From Streptomyces sp. SID8352 (GTDB lineage: Bacteria > Actinomycetota > Actinomycetes > Streptomycetales > Streptomycetaceae), in the NCBI RefSeq assembly GCF_009862265.1, contig NZ_WWGX01000075.1:119112-167910 (forward strand): 48,799 bases of DNA. The letters are read 5' to 3'. The notes below the pieces were generated by a model. The model was not told the origin of the DNA, made no database searches, and worked only from the letters and a program-made list of their open reading frames with translations. Positions within the stretch are counted from its first letter, which is position 1. Every line of letters begins with the position of its first letter. This document shows, piece by piece, positions 35,837-44,662 of the stretch. Both the position numbers and the translations under genes were made by a program.

Positions 35837-36337
35837 TCATCCGGCCGGATCCGTCCCGACGGCCATGCGGAGCACGTCCTGACAGGTGAGGGGCCGTTGG
35901 GGTGAGCGCGCGGCCAGGACGGTCAGGGCCCTTCGGGTCTCCTGGGCCAGCCGGAAGGCCAGCAGGGCGTGCCGGTCGCCCGCGTAGGAGCACACACGCA
36001 GGAGCATCACGGCGCGTTCGTCGCGTTCGTCGTCGAAGCGGTCCGGGGCTCCGGCGAGCAGTTCGAAGTCCTGGCTGCCGCCCGCCGCCCCGGCCACGGC
36101 GGTGACGGTCAGCGCCCCGAACTCCTCCGGGGACGCCGAGGCGTCCTTCGCGACGGTGTGCGCCGCCAGGGCCGCGCAGATCCCGATGAGACCCTCGCCC
36201 GTCCCCGTGTCCACGCCCCATGCCCGCAGCGTCTCGTGGCGGCGCTCCCGGCGCCACGGCTCCCGGTCCACCAGCGGCAGCAGGACACGGCCCAGCCGCA
36301 CGCACCGGCGCCACACCTCGTCCCGGTCCGCGTTCAT
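35837..36337 (-). CDS. Hypothetical protein
   Basis: A 166-residue protein I do not recognise. It has no signal peptide or membrane segment and reads as a soluble, largely helical protein (WRRCVRLGRVLLPLVDREPW, GICAALAAHTVAKDASASPE, HALLAFRLAQETRRALTVLA). The composition and third-position GC are those of a real gene. ATG 36337 has only a weak ribosome site; the frame runs further upstream with Arg/Pro-rich sequence that looks non-coding. It stands alone between gene-free stretches. Confidence 0.65.
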   Translation of the reverse strand: MNADRDEVWRRCVRLGRVLLPLVDREPWRRERRHETLRAWGVDTGTGEGLIGICAALAAHTVAKDASASPEEFGALTVTAVAGAAGGSQDFELLAGAPDRFDDERDERAVMLLRVCSYAGDRHALLAFRLAQETRRALTVLAARSPQRPLTCQDVLRMAVGTDPAG

Positions 36338-36932
36338 GACCGGCACCGGGGGCGGCCGGCCGGCCCCCGCACCCGCGCCGCGTGCGCGCCCCCGTCCGAC
36401 GGGCGCACGGAACCGGCCCGTTCGCCGTCCCGCCGCCGCGGCACCGGTACGGCCGACGGCGGCATCGAGCGGTGCCCCGTGCGGTCCATCGGCAGCCCCC
36501 TCCCCGGGGCGGCCCCTGCCCGTCCCTCCCACCGGACCGTAGACGCACGGCGCCGGACACGGGAGAGGGGTACCGGCCAGTCCCGCACCGCCGGGCATCA
36601 GGTCTCGTCGGCGCGACGGAGCGCCGGGTGTGCGCCGCCCTCGCCGCCGGAGGGCCGGGCCGCCGCGGTGAGGGCTCGTGTGATGCGGCGGCCGCGGCTC
36701 GGAGGCCTTTGCGGTGGTGCGGGTGCCAGGGGGTGGCCCCGGTGTCCGGCGGGACGGCCGGTGCGCGGACCGCGTGCGGGTGCCGAGGGAGGGGGCCTCC
36801 TGTGCCCGGAGACGGCCGGTGCGCCTGCCCGGAGGGCGGTCGGACCTCCGTGCGAGGTTGGCGGTTTTCGGTCTGACCGGCCCGGCGCGGAACGCGCCAG
36901 CATGGCGGCAGGTGCATGCCATAGGAGGCGTC
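36338..36932. other. Intergenic region upstream of the S1-like gene
   Basis: About 600 bases with no gene I can defend; frames in both directions are Arg/Ala/Gly/Pro-rich. The promoter of the S1-like gene should lie near the right end, but I cannot pick hexamers with confidence. Confidence 0.4.
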
Positions 36933-37661
36933 ATGATCCCCTCATGTTCCCCGAGCGTCCGGCGGACGGTGCTGAGGGCCGTCGTCGTCCTGGCGATGCT
37001 CCTCGGCTGGTACGCCGCCGACGGCGGGTCGGCCCGCGCGGCGCAGGGCGCCGGGGACCGGGCCGGGCAGCGGGCGGCCGTCACCGTGCGCGGCGGTGAC
37101 GTCCTCTACAGCCCCGGTGCCCGCTGCACCTTGGGCTTCAACGCCCGCTCCGGTTCCGCCACGTACGCGCTGGTGACGGGCCAGTGCGCCGCTCGGGGCG
37201 GCCCCACCTGGTACGCCGATCCCGCCCTGACCGTCAGTGTCGGCGTCACCGCGGGCGTGCGGTTCCCCGGCAACGACTACGCGAGCGTCCGGTACACCAA
37301 CACGTCGGCCGCCTACCCGGGCGAGGTCTCCCTGGGCGGTGGAGCGGGCATCCTCGACATCACCGGCGCGGGCAGTCCCGTCGTGGGCCAGTCGGTCTGC
37401 CACGCCGGAAGGGTCAGCGGATACCGCTGCGGCACGGTCCAGGCCGTGAACGTCAGCATCAGCTACGGCGGTGGCACCGTCACCGGACTGTTCCGGTCCA
37501 ACGCCTGCGCCGACGCCGGGGACATCGGCGGCCCCGCCTTCTCCGGCGCCACGGCACTGGGCGTCATCGTCGCCGCCGGCGGCAACTGCGCGGTGGGAGG
37601 CTCCACCTACTACCAGCCGGTGACGCCGTGGCTCGCGGCGTACGGTCTCAGCATCTACTGA
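36933..37661 (+). CDS. Secreted S1-family protease homologue lacking catalytic His and Ser
   Basis: A 242-residue secreted protein with a streptogrisin-like chymotrypsin fold. Residues 1-36 are a signal peptide (RR, hydrophobic AVVVLAMLLGWY, cleavage near SARA). In streptogrisins the triad sits in TAGHC, NDYxxVRY and GDSGGP. Here these read TGQC (Gln84 replaces His), NDYASVRY (Asp115 kept) and GDIGGP (Ile198 replaces Ser). Cys pairs around C65/C85 and the GDxGGP loop are kept, so the fold is probably intact while proteolysis is not. ATG 36933 has AGGAGG 5 nt upstream. It lacks the long pro-region of streptogrisins, which fits a protein that needs no self-cleavage. Likely a binding or inhibitor-decoy role. 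Confidence 0.88.
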   Translation: MIPSCSPSVRRTVLRAVVVLAMLLGWYAADGGSARAAQGAGDRAGQRAAVTVRGGDVLYSPGARCTLGFNARSGSATYALVTGQCAARGGPTWYADPALTVSVGVTAGVRFPGNDYASVRYTNTSAAYPGEVSLGGGAGILDITGAGSPVVGQSVCHAGRVSGYRCGTVQAVNVSISYGGGTVTGLFRSNACADAGDIGGPAFSGATALGVIVAAGGNCAVGGSTYYQPVTPWLAAYGLSIY

Positions 37662-37967
37662 CCGCGCCCGAGGGGGAGTTCCGGTGGCCCGGTCCGGCCC
37701 GGCGGCTCGGACCGGCCCCGGGCGGGGAGGCCGGTGCGCCCGGTTCACGACGGCCGAACCGCGCGCCGCCGTCGACGGCCGGTTTCTTCGTGCCCCGAGA
37801 GCGGGCGGCCCCGCGCCGGTACCCGAGCCCCGGGTCCCGCGGCGGCGCGTGCGGGCCGGCAGCCGGGTGGCGGCGATGCGGCACCGAGCCCCCGGGAGGG
37901 CATCGGCGGTCGAGCACACCGTCCGGCCGTGCCGCTCGCCGCCGCGCGGATGCCGGATGGGACCTCC

Positions 37968-37998
37968 TTGACCCGGTGGAGTCCTCTGGCCATAGGAT
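37968..37998 (+). promoter_or_regulatory. Candidate promoter of the AraC-type regulator
   Basis: TTGACC (37968-37973), a 19-nt spacer and TAGGAT (37993-37998), 48 bases before the GTG at 38046. Both hexamers fit the vegetative consensus; the spacer is long. Confidence 0.45.
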
Positions 37999-38045
37999 CA
38001 GGTGAGTGACGCGGGCCACACGGGGGTGTACCGGTACGAGGGAGG

Positions 38046-39029
38046 GTGAGGGCGCTGCCACCGAACACGCCGCCCCCAGCGAGCGGTCACCTGCGGTTCA
38101 GCCGACCCGAGGCGTTCAGTTCGACGGTCAGTTCCCTGTACCGCCCCGTCGTCCTGGAGTCGGCGCCCCGCACCCGGTTCTCCGGCGGCATCGAGGCCCG
38201 CCGGATCGACGATCTGCTGCTGAGCCGGGTGGAGGCCACGACCCACGAGTTCCGGCGGGTGGCCGGGGACACCGGGGCAGCCGGGCCGCAGGGCGGACCC
38301 GTCAAGGTCTTCGCCCTCGTCGAGGGCGTCGCCGTCCTCCGGCAGGACGAGCACGAGGTCGTCCTCGAACCGGGCGGGCTGGGGCTCGTCGACACCGCCC
38401 GCACCTACGACATCCTGGGGGACGACGGTTTCGACTGCCTGATCCTGATGCTCCCCGGACCCAGGCTCGGTCTGCGGCCGGACGACCTCGCCGAACTGTC
38501 GGCCGCGCGGTTCGACGCGGGCGCGCTGGACGAACTGGTCGTCCCGTATCTGTCGGGCCTCGCGCGGAACCTGCCGGTCCTCGACGGAGCGGCCGGCCGC
38601 AGGGTCGCGCACACCACCGTGGAACTCCTCTCCGCGCTGCTGCAGGCCCAGCTCGGCCCCCGGCTGCCGCGGGCACGGATCCACCGCGCGGAGCTGACCG
38701 AGCGGGCGCAGATGTTCGTACGGGAGCACCTGGACGACCGCGCGCTCTCCCCGGGCGCGATCGCGGAGGCCCTGCACGTGTCACCCCGGTACGTGCACTC
38801 CCTGTTCAGCTCGGCCGGAACCACGGTCTCCGCCTTCGTCCGCGCCCAGCGGCTGGAGGCGTCCCGCCGGGATCTGGCCGACCCGCACCTGACCCACCTG
38901 GCCATCGCCGACGTGGCCGCCCGCCGGGGGTTCTCCGACGGCGCGCACTTCACCCGTGCCTTCAAGGACGCCTACGGAGTGACCCCCAGCGCGTTCCGCC
39001 GCACCGCCGCGCTCCCACCCCCCGACTGA
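38046..39029 (+). CDS. AraC-family transcriptional regulator
   Basis: A 327-residue activator-type regulator. The N-terminal about 200 residues form an AraC-binding-like sensor domain (for example FALVEGVAVLRQDEHEVVLE). The C-terminal 100 residues have the two helix-turn-helix units: ALSPGAIAEALHVSPRYVHS and IADVAARRGFSDGAHFTRAF, ending in the usual YGVTPSAFRR. It starts at GTG 38046 close behind a GGGAGG. It precedes the BVMO-type catabolic genes on the same strand with 342 bases between, so it very likely controls them in response to a ketone, alcohol or aromatic substrate. Direct repeats at 39265-39287 are candidate binding sites. Confidence 0.93.
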   Translation: MRALPPNTPPPASGHLRFSRPEAFSSTVSSLYRPVVLESAPRTRFSGGIEARRIDDLLLSRVEATTHEFRRVAGDTGAAGPQGGPVKVFALVEGVAVLRQDEHEVVLEPGGLGLVDTARTYDILGDDGFDCLILMLPGPRLGLRPDDLAELSAARFDAGALDELVVPYLSGLARNLPVLDGAAGRRVAHTTVELLSALLQAQLGPRLPRARIHRAELTERAQMFVREHLDDRALSPGAIAEALHVSPRYVHSLFSSAGTTVSAFVRAQRLEASRRDLADPHLTHLAIADVAARRGFSDGAHFTRAFKDAYGVTPSAFRRTAALPPPD

Positions 39030-39093
39030 CCCCCGCCACGCCCCGGGGCTTCCGCGCCCGGGCCGCCGCGCGCCACGGGACGCCGCGGCCCGG

Positions 39094-39145
39094 CCCCGCG
39101 CCGTCCTCCGACGCGCCTCCGAGCCCCGCCCCGCGCCGTCCTCCG
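39094..39145. repeat. 17-bp direct repeat in the AraC-hydrolase intergenic region
   Basis: CCCCGCGCCGTCCTCCG occurs exactly at 39094-39110 and 39129-39145. The spacing is 35 bases start to start. Function unknown. Confidence 0.5.
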
Positions 39146-39264
39146 CCGTACCTCCGGCCTCCGGTCACACCCTCGCCGCCGACCGGCGCCCGCCGTCCGA
39201 CGGCCGACGCCTGCCCTCCGACGCCCGACGGACAGCACCCGGCGCCCCGGCCGGCCGTTCCGTG

Positions 39265-39287
39265 CGCTGTGCGGCAATCCGCTGTGC
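39265..39287. promoter_or_regulatory. Direct repeat CGCTGTGC, candidate AraC-type operator
   Basis: Two exact copies of CGCTGTGC (39265-39272 and 39280-39287), 15 bases apart start to start, about 85-107 bases before the first catabolic gene. AraC proteins bind direct repeats, so this fits an activator site. Confidence 0.4.
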
Positions 39288-39330
39288 AGACAGGTTCAAG
39301 CCTCCGCCCCGCCCTCCTCGCCAGCATGTG

Positions 39331-39353
39331 AGGGCCGTCATGGAGACGGCCCT
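39331..39353 (+). promoter_or_regulatory. Perfect hairpin just upstream of the hydrolase ribosome site
   Basis: AGGGCCGTC (39331-39339) pairs with GACGGCCCT (39345-39353) over ATGGA. It ends 7 bases before GGAGG and 18 before the ATG at 39372. It could be a second operator (palindrome) or an mRNA leader hairpin affecting stability. Confidence 0.45.
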
Positions 39354-39371
39354 GACACGCGGAGGTTCCCC

Positions 39372-40268
39372 ATGAGCGCTGAGCAACTCGGTGCCCTGCT
39401 CACCGCGGCCGCCGAGTCCGGCGGCTCCGCCCCCGACTTCGCCGACCCGCCGGAGAAGGCACGAAAGGACTTCGCCGCGTTCCTCGCCGGCCTGCCGGTC
39501 CCCGACGGGATCACCGTCCGACCGCACCAGGTCGCCGGCGTACCGGGGCTCCTGGTCCGGCCCGAGGAGGGATCCGGTTCCATAGGCGCCCTCTACCTGC
39601 ACGGCGGCGCCTATGTCGCCGGTGACCCCGGGGGCTACCTCGGCATCATCGGCGGCATCGCCCGGGAGAGCGGGTGCGCCGTCTTCGCCCCGGACTACAC
39701 GCTCGCGCCGGAGAAGCGTTTCCCCGGCGCCGTCGAGGAGGCGTCCGCCGTCTACCGGGCCCTGGCGGACGAGGTCGGCGCCCACCGGCTCACGGTCGTG
39801 GGGGACTCCGCGGGCGGCGGCCTGGTGCTCGCGGTCCTGCTCGCCGCCCGCGACGCCGGGATCGCCCAGCCCGCTGCCGCGGTCGCCCTGTCGCCCTGGG
39901 CCGACCTGACCTGCTCGGGCGCCTCGGTCACCGAACGCGCCGACCGCGACCCGCTGCTCTCCGGCCGCCAGCTCCTGCACGCGGCCGGGGTCTATCTGGG
40001 GGATGCCGACCCCCGGGAACCGCTGGCCTCGCCCGTCTTCGCCGACCTGTCGGGGCTCGCGCCCCTCACCGTGCACGTCGGCAGCGAGGAGATCCTCCAC
40101 GACGACGCCGTCCGCCTCGCCGAGGCCGCGGGCGGCACGCTGCGGGTCTGGGAGGGCATGGTCCACGACTGGGCCCTGTTCTGGTTCGCCGTCGACGAGA
40201 GCGCACAGGTCCTGGCGGACGTCGGCGCGACCGTCGCGGCGGCGGCCGCCGGACGCGGGGAGGCGTGA
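39372..40268 (+). CDS. Alpha/beta hydrolase of the hormone-sensitive lipase family
   Basis: A 298-residue esterase. The oxyanion motif HGGAYVAGDPGGY and the nucleophile elbow VVGDSAGGGLVLA (catalytic Ser) are the HSL-family signatures; the Asp is likely in SEEILHDDAVRLAE and the His in GMVHDWALFW. ATG 39372 follows GGAGG. It is directly followed by the BVMO gene (1-base gap). In this setting it would hydrolyse the ester or lactone made by the BVMO into an acid and an alcohol. Confidence 0.94.
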   Translation: MSAEQLGALLTAAAESGGSAPDFADPPEKARKDFAAFLAGLPVPDGITVRPHQVAGVPGLLVRPEEGSGSIGALYLHGGAYVAGDPGGYLGIIGGIARESGCAVFAPDYTLAPEKRFPGAVEEASAVYRALADEVGAHRLTVVGDSAGGGLVLAVLLAARDAGIAQPAAAVALSPWADLTCSGASVTERADRDPLLSGRQLLHAAGVYLGDADPREPLASPVFADLSGLAPLTVHVGSEEILHDDAVRLAEAAGGTLRVWEGMVHDWALFWFAVDESAQVLADVGATVAAAAAGRGEA

Positions 40269-40269
40269 C

Positions 40270-41904
40270 ATGACGGAGAACACCGCCCCCGGCAGGCACG
40301 ACGTGATCATCATCGGCGCGGGCGCCGCCGGCCTGTACATGCTGCACACCTGCCGGCGGATGGGCCTGGACGCGGTCGTGCTGGAGCGCGGCGACGGCGT
40401 GGGAGGCACCTGGTACTGGAACCGGTACCCGGGCGCCCGGTGCGACGTGGAGAGCCTGGACTACTCCTACTCCTTCGACGAGGACCTCCAGCGCGAATGG
40501 CGCTGGGCCGAGAAGTACGCCACCCAGCCGGAGATCCTCGCCTACCTGGAGCACGTGGCCGACCGCTTCGACCTGCGCCGGGACATCCGCCTCGGGGCCG
40601 ATGTGGTCGCCGCGGACTTCGACGAGGCCGACGGCGCCTGGCGCGTGCGGACCACGGACGGCCGCGAGACCACCGCGACCTGGGTGGTCGCCGCCACCGG
40701 CGTGCTCTCCGCGCCGAAGCGGACCCGCTTCCCCGGACAGGACGACTTCACCGGCACCGTCCTCAACAGCGCGCGGTGGCCGGCCGGTGGACACGACTTC
40801 ACCGGGAAGCGGGTCGCCGTCATCGGCACCGGCTCCACCGGCATCCAGATCACCCCGCTCGTCGCACAGGACGCCGCGAAGGTGTTCGTCCTCCAGCGCA
40901 CCCCCAGCTTCTCCGTCCCGGCCCACAACCGGACGCTCACCGACGAGGAGTTCACCGCCGCCGTCGCCCGCTACCCCGAGCGCCGCCGCGCCGCCCGCAC
41001 CACTCTCCTGGGCGTGGACACCCGCAACCCCGACGTGTCCACCTTCGACGTGTCCGAGGAGGAGGTGCAGGCCGCCTACCGGAAGACCTTCGACTACGGC
41101 GGCCCGATGAAGCTGCTGACCACGTTCAACGACCCGATCGTCGACAAGAGGGCCAACGACGTCGTCGCCGCCTTCCTCGCCGACCGCATCCGCGAACGGG
41201 TCGGCGACCCCGGACTCGCCGAACGGCTCATCCCGGACCACCCGGTCGGCGCCCGCCGCCTCTGCGTCGACACCGACTACTACGAGACTCTGACCCGGGA
41301 CAACGTCGAACTCGTCGACCTGCGCGAGACCCCCCTCCTCGGCTTCACCCCCACCGGTGTCCGCACCTCCGCGGCCGACCACGACGTCGACGTCATCGTC
41401 CTCGCCACCGGCTTCGACGCCATCACCGGACCGCTGCGCGGCATCGACCCGCACGGCCGCGGCGGAGCGTCGCTGCGCGGCAAGTGGGACGCGTACCCGG
41501 CCAGCTACCTCGGCCTCATGGTGGCCGGGTTCCCGAACCTGTTCACTGTCACCGGGCCGCTGAGCCCCTCGGTGAACAGCAACATGTTCGTTGCGATCGA
41601 ACAGCACGTGGAGTTCATCGCGAAGCTCCTCGCCCACGCCGCGGAACGCGGCCACACAGTCATCGAGGCCACCCCCGAGGCGGAGGAGCGGTGGACCGCG
41701 CACGCCGCCGAGGTGGCGGCGGGGACCGTCTTCCCCCTCGCCGACTCCTGGTACAACGGCGCGAACATCGCGGGCAAGGCCGGCGCCGTCCTGCCCTACC
41801 TCGGCGGGATCGGCGGCTACCAGGCGCGCCTCGACGAGATCGCCGCCGACGGCTTCCGCGGCTTCGAGACCGCCGGCCGTCCGGCCGCCGCCCCCTCCGC
41901 CTGA
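40270..41904 (+). CDS. Type I Baeyer-Villiger-like flavin monooxygenase with altered fingerprint
   Basis: A 544-residue FAD/NADPH monooxygenase like cyclohexanone or phenylacetone monooxygenase. The FAD motif is IIGAGAAGLY near residue 14; VGGTWYWNRYPGARCD is the typical post-Rossmann stretch; the NADPH motif is VIGTGSTGIQ; DVIVLATGFD is the ATG motif. The BVMO fingerprint FxGxxxHxxxWP reads F160-T-G-T-V-L-N166-S-A-R-W170-P, so the central His is Asn. The rest fits BVMOs. It inserts oxygen next to a ketone carbonyl to make an ester or lactone. It is packed between the esterase and dehydrogenase genes. The His change may alter NADPH handling. Confidence 0.93.
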   Translation: MTENTAPGRHDVIIIGAGAAGLYMLHTCRRMGLDAVVLERGDGVGGTWYWNRYPGARCDVESLDYSYSFDEDLQREWRWAEKYATQPEILAYLEHVADRFDLRRDIRLGADVVAADFDEADGAWRVRTTDGRETTATWVVAATGVLSAPKRTRFPGQDDFTGTVLNSARWPAGGHDFTGKRVAVIGTGSTGIQITPLVAQDAAKVFVLQRTPSFSVPAHNRTLTDEEFTAAVARYPERRRAARTTLLGVDTRNPDVSTFDVSEEEVQAAYRKTFDYGGPMKLLTTFNDPIVDKRANDVVAAFLADRIRERVGDPGLAERLIPDHPVGARRLCVDTDYYETLTRDNVELVDLRETPLLGFTPTGVRTSAADHDVDVIVLATGFDAITGPLRGIDPHGRGGASLRGKWDAYPASYLGLMVAGFPNLFTVTGPLSPSVNSNMFVAIEQHVEFIAKLLAHAAERGHTVIEATPEAEERWTAHAAEVAAGTVFPLADSWYNGANIAGKAGAVLPYLGGIGGYQARLDEIAADGFRGFETAGRPAAAPSA

Positions 41905-41981
41905 CCGAGCATCCACCCTTCCCCACCGGCGGGCGTGCCCCCGTACGCCCGCCTCCCACCCGCGGCAGGAGACCCCGCACC

Positions 41982-43118
41982 ATGACCATCCGGATCCGCG
42001 CGAGCGTCGTCGAGGAAGTCGGCGCCCCCTTCACCCCCACCGACCTGGAGATCGACGACCCGGGCCCCGGCGAGATCCTCGTCCGCGTCGTCGCCTCGGG
42101 CGTCTGCCACACCGACGCCAACACCCGCGGCGGCGACATGCCGATGCCGCTGCCCGGCGTGCTCGGCCATGAGGGAGCGGGTGTCGTCGAGGCGGTCGGC
42201 CCCGGCGTCACCAGCCCCCGCCCCGGCGACCACGTGGTCCTCGGCTGGCCCTCCTGCGGGGAGTGCCGCAACTGCCGCGAGGGCGAGCCGCGCTACTGCC
42301 TCAGCATCGCCCCGGCGCTGGTCGCCGGCGTGCGCCTGACCGGCGAGAAGGCGGGCACCTCCGGCTATCGCCGCCTCGACGGCACCCCCGTCTCGGGCCA
42401 CTTCTTCGGCCAGTCCTCGTTCGCCACCCACGCCCTCGCCCTCGCCGGACAGGCCGTCGTCATCCCCCGCGACGTCCCGCTCGACATCGCCGGCCCGCTC
42501 GCCTGCGGCATCGCCACCGGCGCGGGCGCCGTGCTCAACACGGCCAGGCCCCGCGCCGGGGACAGCATCGTGGTCTACGGGGCCGGGGCGGTCGGCCTGG
42601 CGGCCGTCATGGCGGCGAGGAACACCCCGGCCACGACCATCGTCGCCGTCGACGTCCACGACTCCCGGCTCGCCCTCGCGAGCCGCTACGGCGCGACCCA
42701 CGTCGTCAACGCCTCCGCCACCCCCGACACCGTCGCGACGGTGCGGGAGATCATCGGCGGCAGCGCCGACTTCGCGCTCGACTGCACCGGCGTCATCCCC
42801 GTCGTCGAGCAGGCCGTCGAGACCGTCGGCATGCTCGGCACCGCCATCCTCATCGGGGGCGCGCCGGCCGGGGCGGCCTTCCGCGCCGACCACTTCCGCA
42901 CCCTGTTCGGCAAGCGCATCGTCGGCACCCTCGGCGGCAGCGGGGACTCGCAGCGGCTCGTCCCCGCCCTGCTCGCCCTCTGGCGCCAGGGCCGCTTCCC
43001 CTTCGACGAACTCGTGGACACCTTCGACTTCGAGGACATCGAGGGAGCCCTGGAGGCCAGCCGCCGCGGCGACGTCATCAAGCCCGTCGTCCGCATGCCC
43101 GACCCCGCCGCCCCGTGA
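41982..43118 (+). CDS. Zinc-dependent alcohol dehydrogenase (aryl-alcohol dehydrogenase-like)
   Basis: A 378-residue medium-chain dehydrogenase. Catalytic zinc ligands are in SGVCHTDANT and LGHEGAGVVE; the structural zinc has the four-Cys lobe CGECRNCREGEPRYC; the Rossmann motif is VVYGAGAVGLAAV. This branch is closest to benzyl-alcohol dehydrogenases using NAD. ATG 41982 follows CAGGAG. In the operon it can oxidise the alcohol released by the esterase, or make the ketone or aldehyde substrate. Confidence 0.94.
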   Translation: MTIRIRASVVEEVGAPFTPTDLEIDDPGPGEILVRVVASGVCHTDANTRGGDMPMPLPGVLGHEGAGVVEAVGPGVTSPRPGDHVVLGWPSCGECRNCREGEPRYCLSIAPALVAGVRLTGEKAGTSGYRRLDGTPVSGHFFGQSSFATHALALAGQAVVIPRDVPLDIAGPLACGIATGAGAVLNTARPRAGDSIVVYGAGAVGLAAVMAARNTPATTIVAVDVHDSRLALASRYGATHVVNASATPDTVATVREIIGGSADFALDCTGVIPVVEQAVETVGMLGTAILIGGAPAGAAFRADHFRTLFGKRIVGTLGGSGDSQRLVPALLALWRQGRFPFDELVDTFDFEDIEGALEASRRGDVIKPVVRMPDPAAP

Positions 43119-43164
43119 CCATCCGACCCGTGACCATCCGCCCCACGACCGCCGAGGAGTCTCC

Positions 43165-44631
43165 ATGACCGAGGACACCACCGAGAGCCCCGTCTGGGAG
43201 GGCAGGCTCTACTCCCGCGGCTGGCGGGCCGGGTCCGGTGACCCGCTCACCGTCACCGCCCCCGGCACCGGCCGGGTCCTGGGCACCGTCGCCGGTGCCA
43301 CCACCGCCGACCTGGACCACGCCGTGGAGAGCGCGCGGGCCGCCCAGCGCTCCTGGGCCGCCGCGCCGTACACCGATCGGGCCGCCGTCCTGCACCGGGC
43401 CGCGGCCCTCCTGGAGGCCGACCCCGGCCGCCTCATGGAGATCCTGGTCGCCGAGTCCGGCTCGGGACGGGCGAAGGCCGGGTTCGAGACCGGGCTCGTC
43501 GTCTCCGAACTGCGCGAGTCGGCGGCACTGGCCTCGCATCCGTCGGGCGAGATCCTGCGCTCGGCCAAGCCCCGTCTGTCCCTGGCCCGGCGCGTCCCGC
43601 TCGGCGTGGTGGGCGTCATCGCGCCCTTCAACTTCCCGGCCATCCTCGCCCTGAGATCGGTGGCACCGGCGCTCGCCCTCGGCAACGCGGTGGTGCTCAA
43701 GCCCGACCCCCGCACCTCCGTCTCCGGCGGACTCGCGCTCGCGGCGCTGCTGGACGAGGCGGGGCTGCCCGAGGGCCTGCTCCACGTGCTTCCGGGCGGC
43801 GGCGAACTGGGCGCGGCCCTGGTGGCCCACCCGGAGGTGCCGTGCCTCTCGTTCACCGGGTCCACCGCCGCCGGCCGCAGGATCGCCGAGAGCGCCGCAC
43901 CGCTGCTCAAGCGGGTGCACCTGGAACTCGGCGGGAACAACGCGATGCTGGTGCTGCCGGACGCGGACGTCCGGGCCGCGGCCTCCGTGGCGGCCTGGGG
44001 CTCCTTCCTGCACCAGGGCCAGATCTGCATGACCACCGGACGGCACCTGGTGCACCGCTCCCTCGCGGACGAGTACGTGGCCGCCCTCGCCGAGCGGGCC
44101 GCCGGGCTGCCGGTCGGCGACCCGGCCGACCCGGCGAACGCACTGGGCCCCCTCATCGACGAGCGCCAGCGCGACCGTGTGCACGCCCTCGTCACCGGTG
44201 CCGTCGCCGAGGGCGCCACCCTCGTCGCCGGGGGCGGGTACGACGGGCTGTACTACCGGCCGACGGTCCTGATCGGAGTCGCGCCGGACAACCCGGCGTG
44301 GACCGAGGAGATCTTCGGCCCGGTCGCCCCCGTACAGGTCTACGACGACATCGACGAGGCCCTCGACATCATCAACGCCTCCGAGTACGGGCTGTCCGTG
44401 TCCATCCTGACCGGAGATCCGCACGCCGCGTTCGACCTGTGCGACCGCATCGCCTCCGGCGCGGTCCACATCAACGACGCGACCGTCGACGACGAGGCGG
44501 TCGCTCCGTTCGGCGGGACCAAGGCATCCGGAACGGGCGGCCGCTTCGGGGGTCCCCACGCCAACCTCGACACCTTCACCGAGATCCAGTGGATCACTCT
44601 TCAGGGTGAAATAGAACGTTATGATCACTAA
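43165..44631 (+). CDS. Aldehyde dehydrogenase (benzaldehyde dehydrogenase-like)
   Basis: A 488-residue NAD(P)-dependent aldehyde dehydrogenase. The catalytic Cys is in LHQGQICMTTGRH, the general-base Glu in HLELGGNNAMLV, and the substrate/cofactor region LGVVGVIAPFNFPAI matches the family. It would turn the aldehyde from the upstream alcohol dehydrogenase into an acid. ATG 43165 follows GAGGAG by about 8 nt. It is 46 bases after the ADH gene and 31 before the SDR gene. Confidence 0.95.
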   Translation: MTEDTTESPVWEGRLYSRGWRAGSGDPLTVTAPGTGRVLGTVAGATTADLDHAVESARAAQRSWAAAPYTDRAAVLHRAAALLEADPGRLMEILVAESGSGRAKAGFETGLVVSELRESAALASHPSGEILRSAKPRLSLARRVPLGVVGVIAPFNFPAILALRSVAPALALGNAVVLKPDPRTSVSGGLALAALLDEAGLPEGLLHVLPGGGELGAALVAHPEVPCLSFTGSTAAGRRIAESAAPLLKRVHLELGGNNAMLVLPDADVRAAASVAAWGSFLHQGQICMTTGRHLVHRSLADEYVAALAERAAGLPVGDPADPANALGPLIDERQRDRVHALVTGAVAEGATLVAGGGYDGLYYRPTVLIGVAPDNPAWTEEIFGPVAPVQVYDDIDEALDIINASEYGLSVSILTGDPHAAFDLCDRIASGAVHINDATVDDEAVAPFGGTKASGTGGRFGGPHANLDTFTEIQWITLQGEIERYDH

Positions 44632-44662
44632 TATGCATGTATGCAGGAAAAGGTGAATTCTC

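Noticed and set aside
36933..37661. Calling this an active streptogrisin-like protease
   Set aside because: The codons at the His and Ser positions are CAG and ATC, so the catalytic triad is incomplete.
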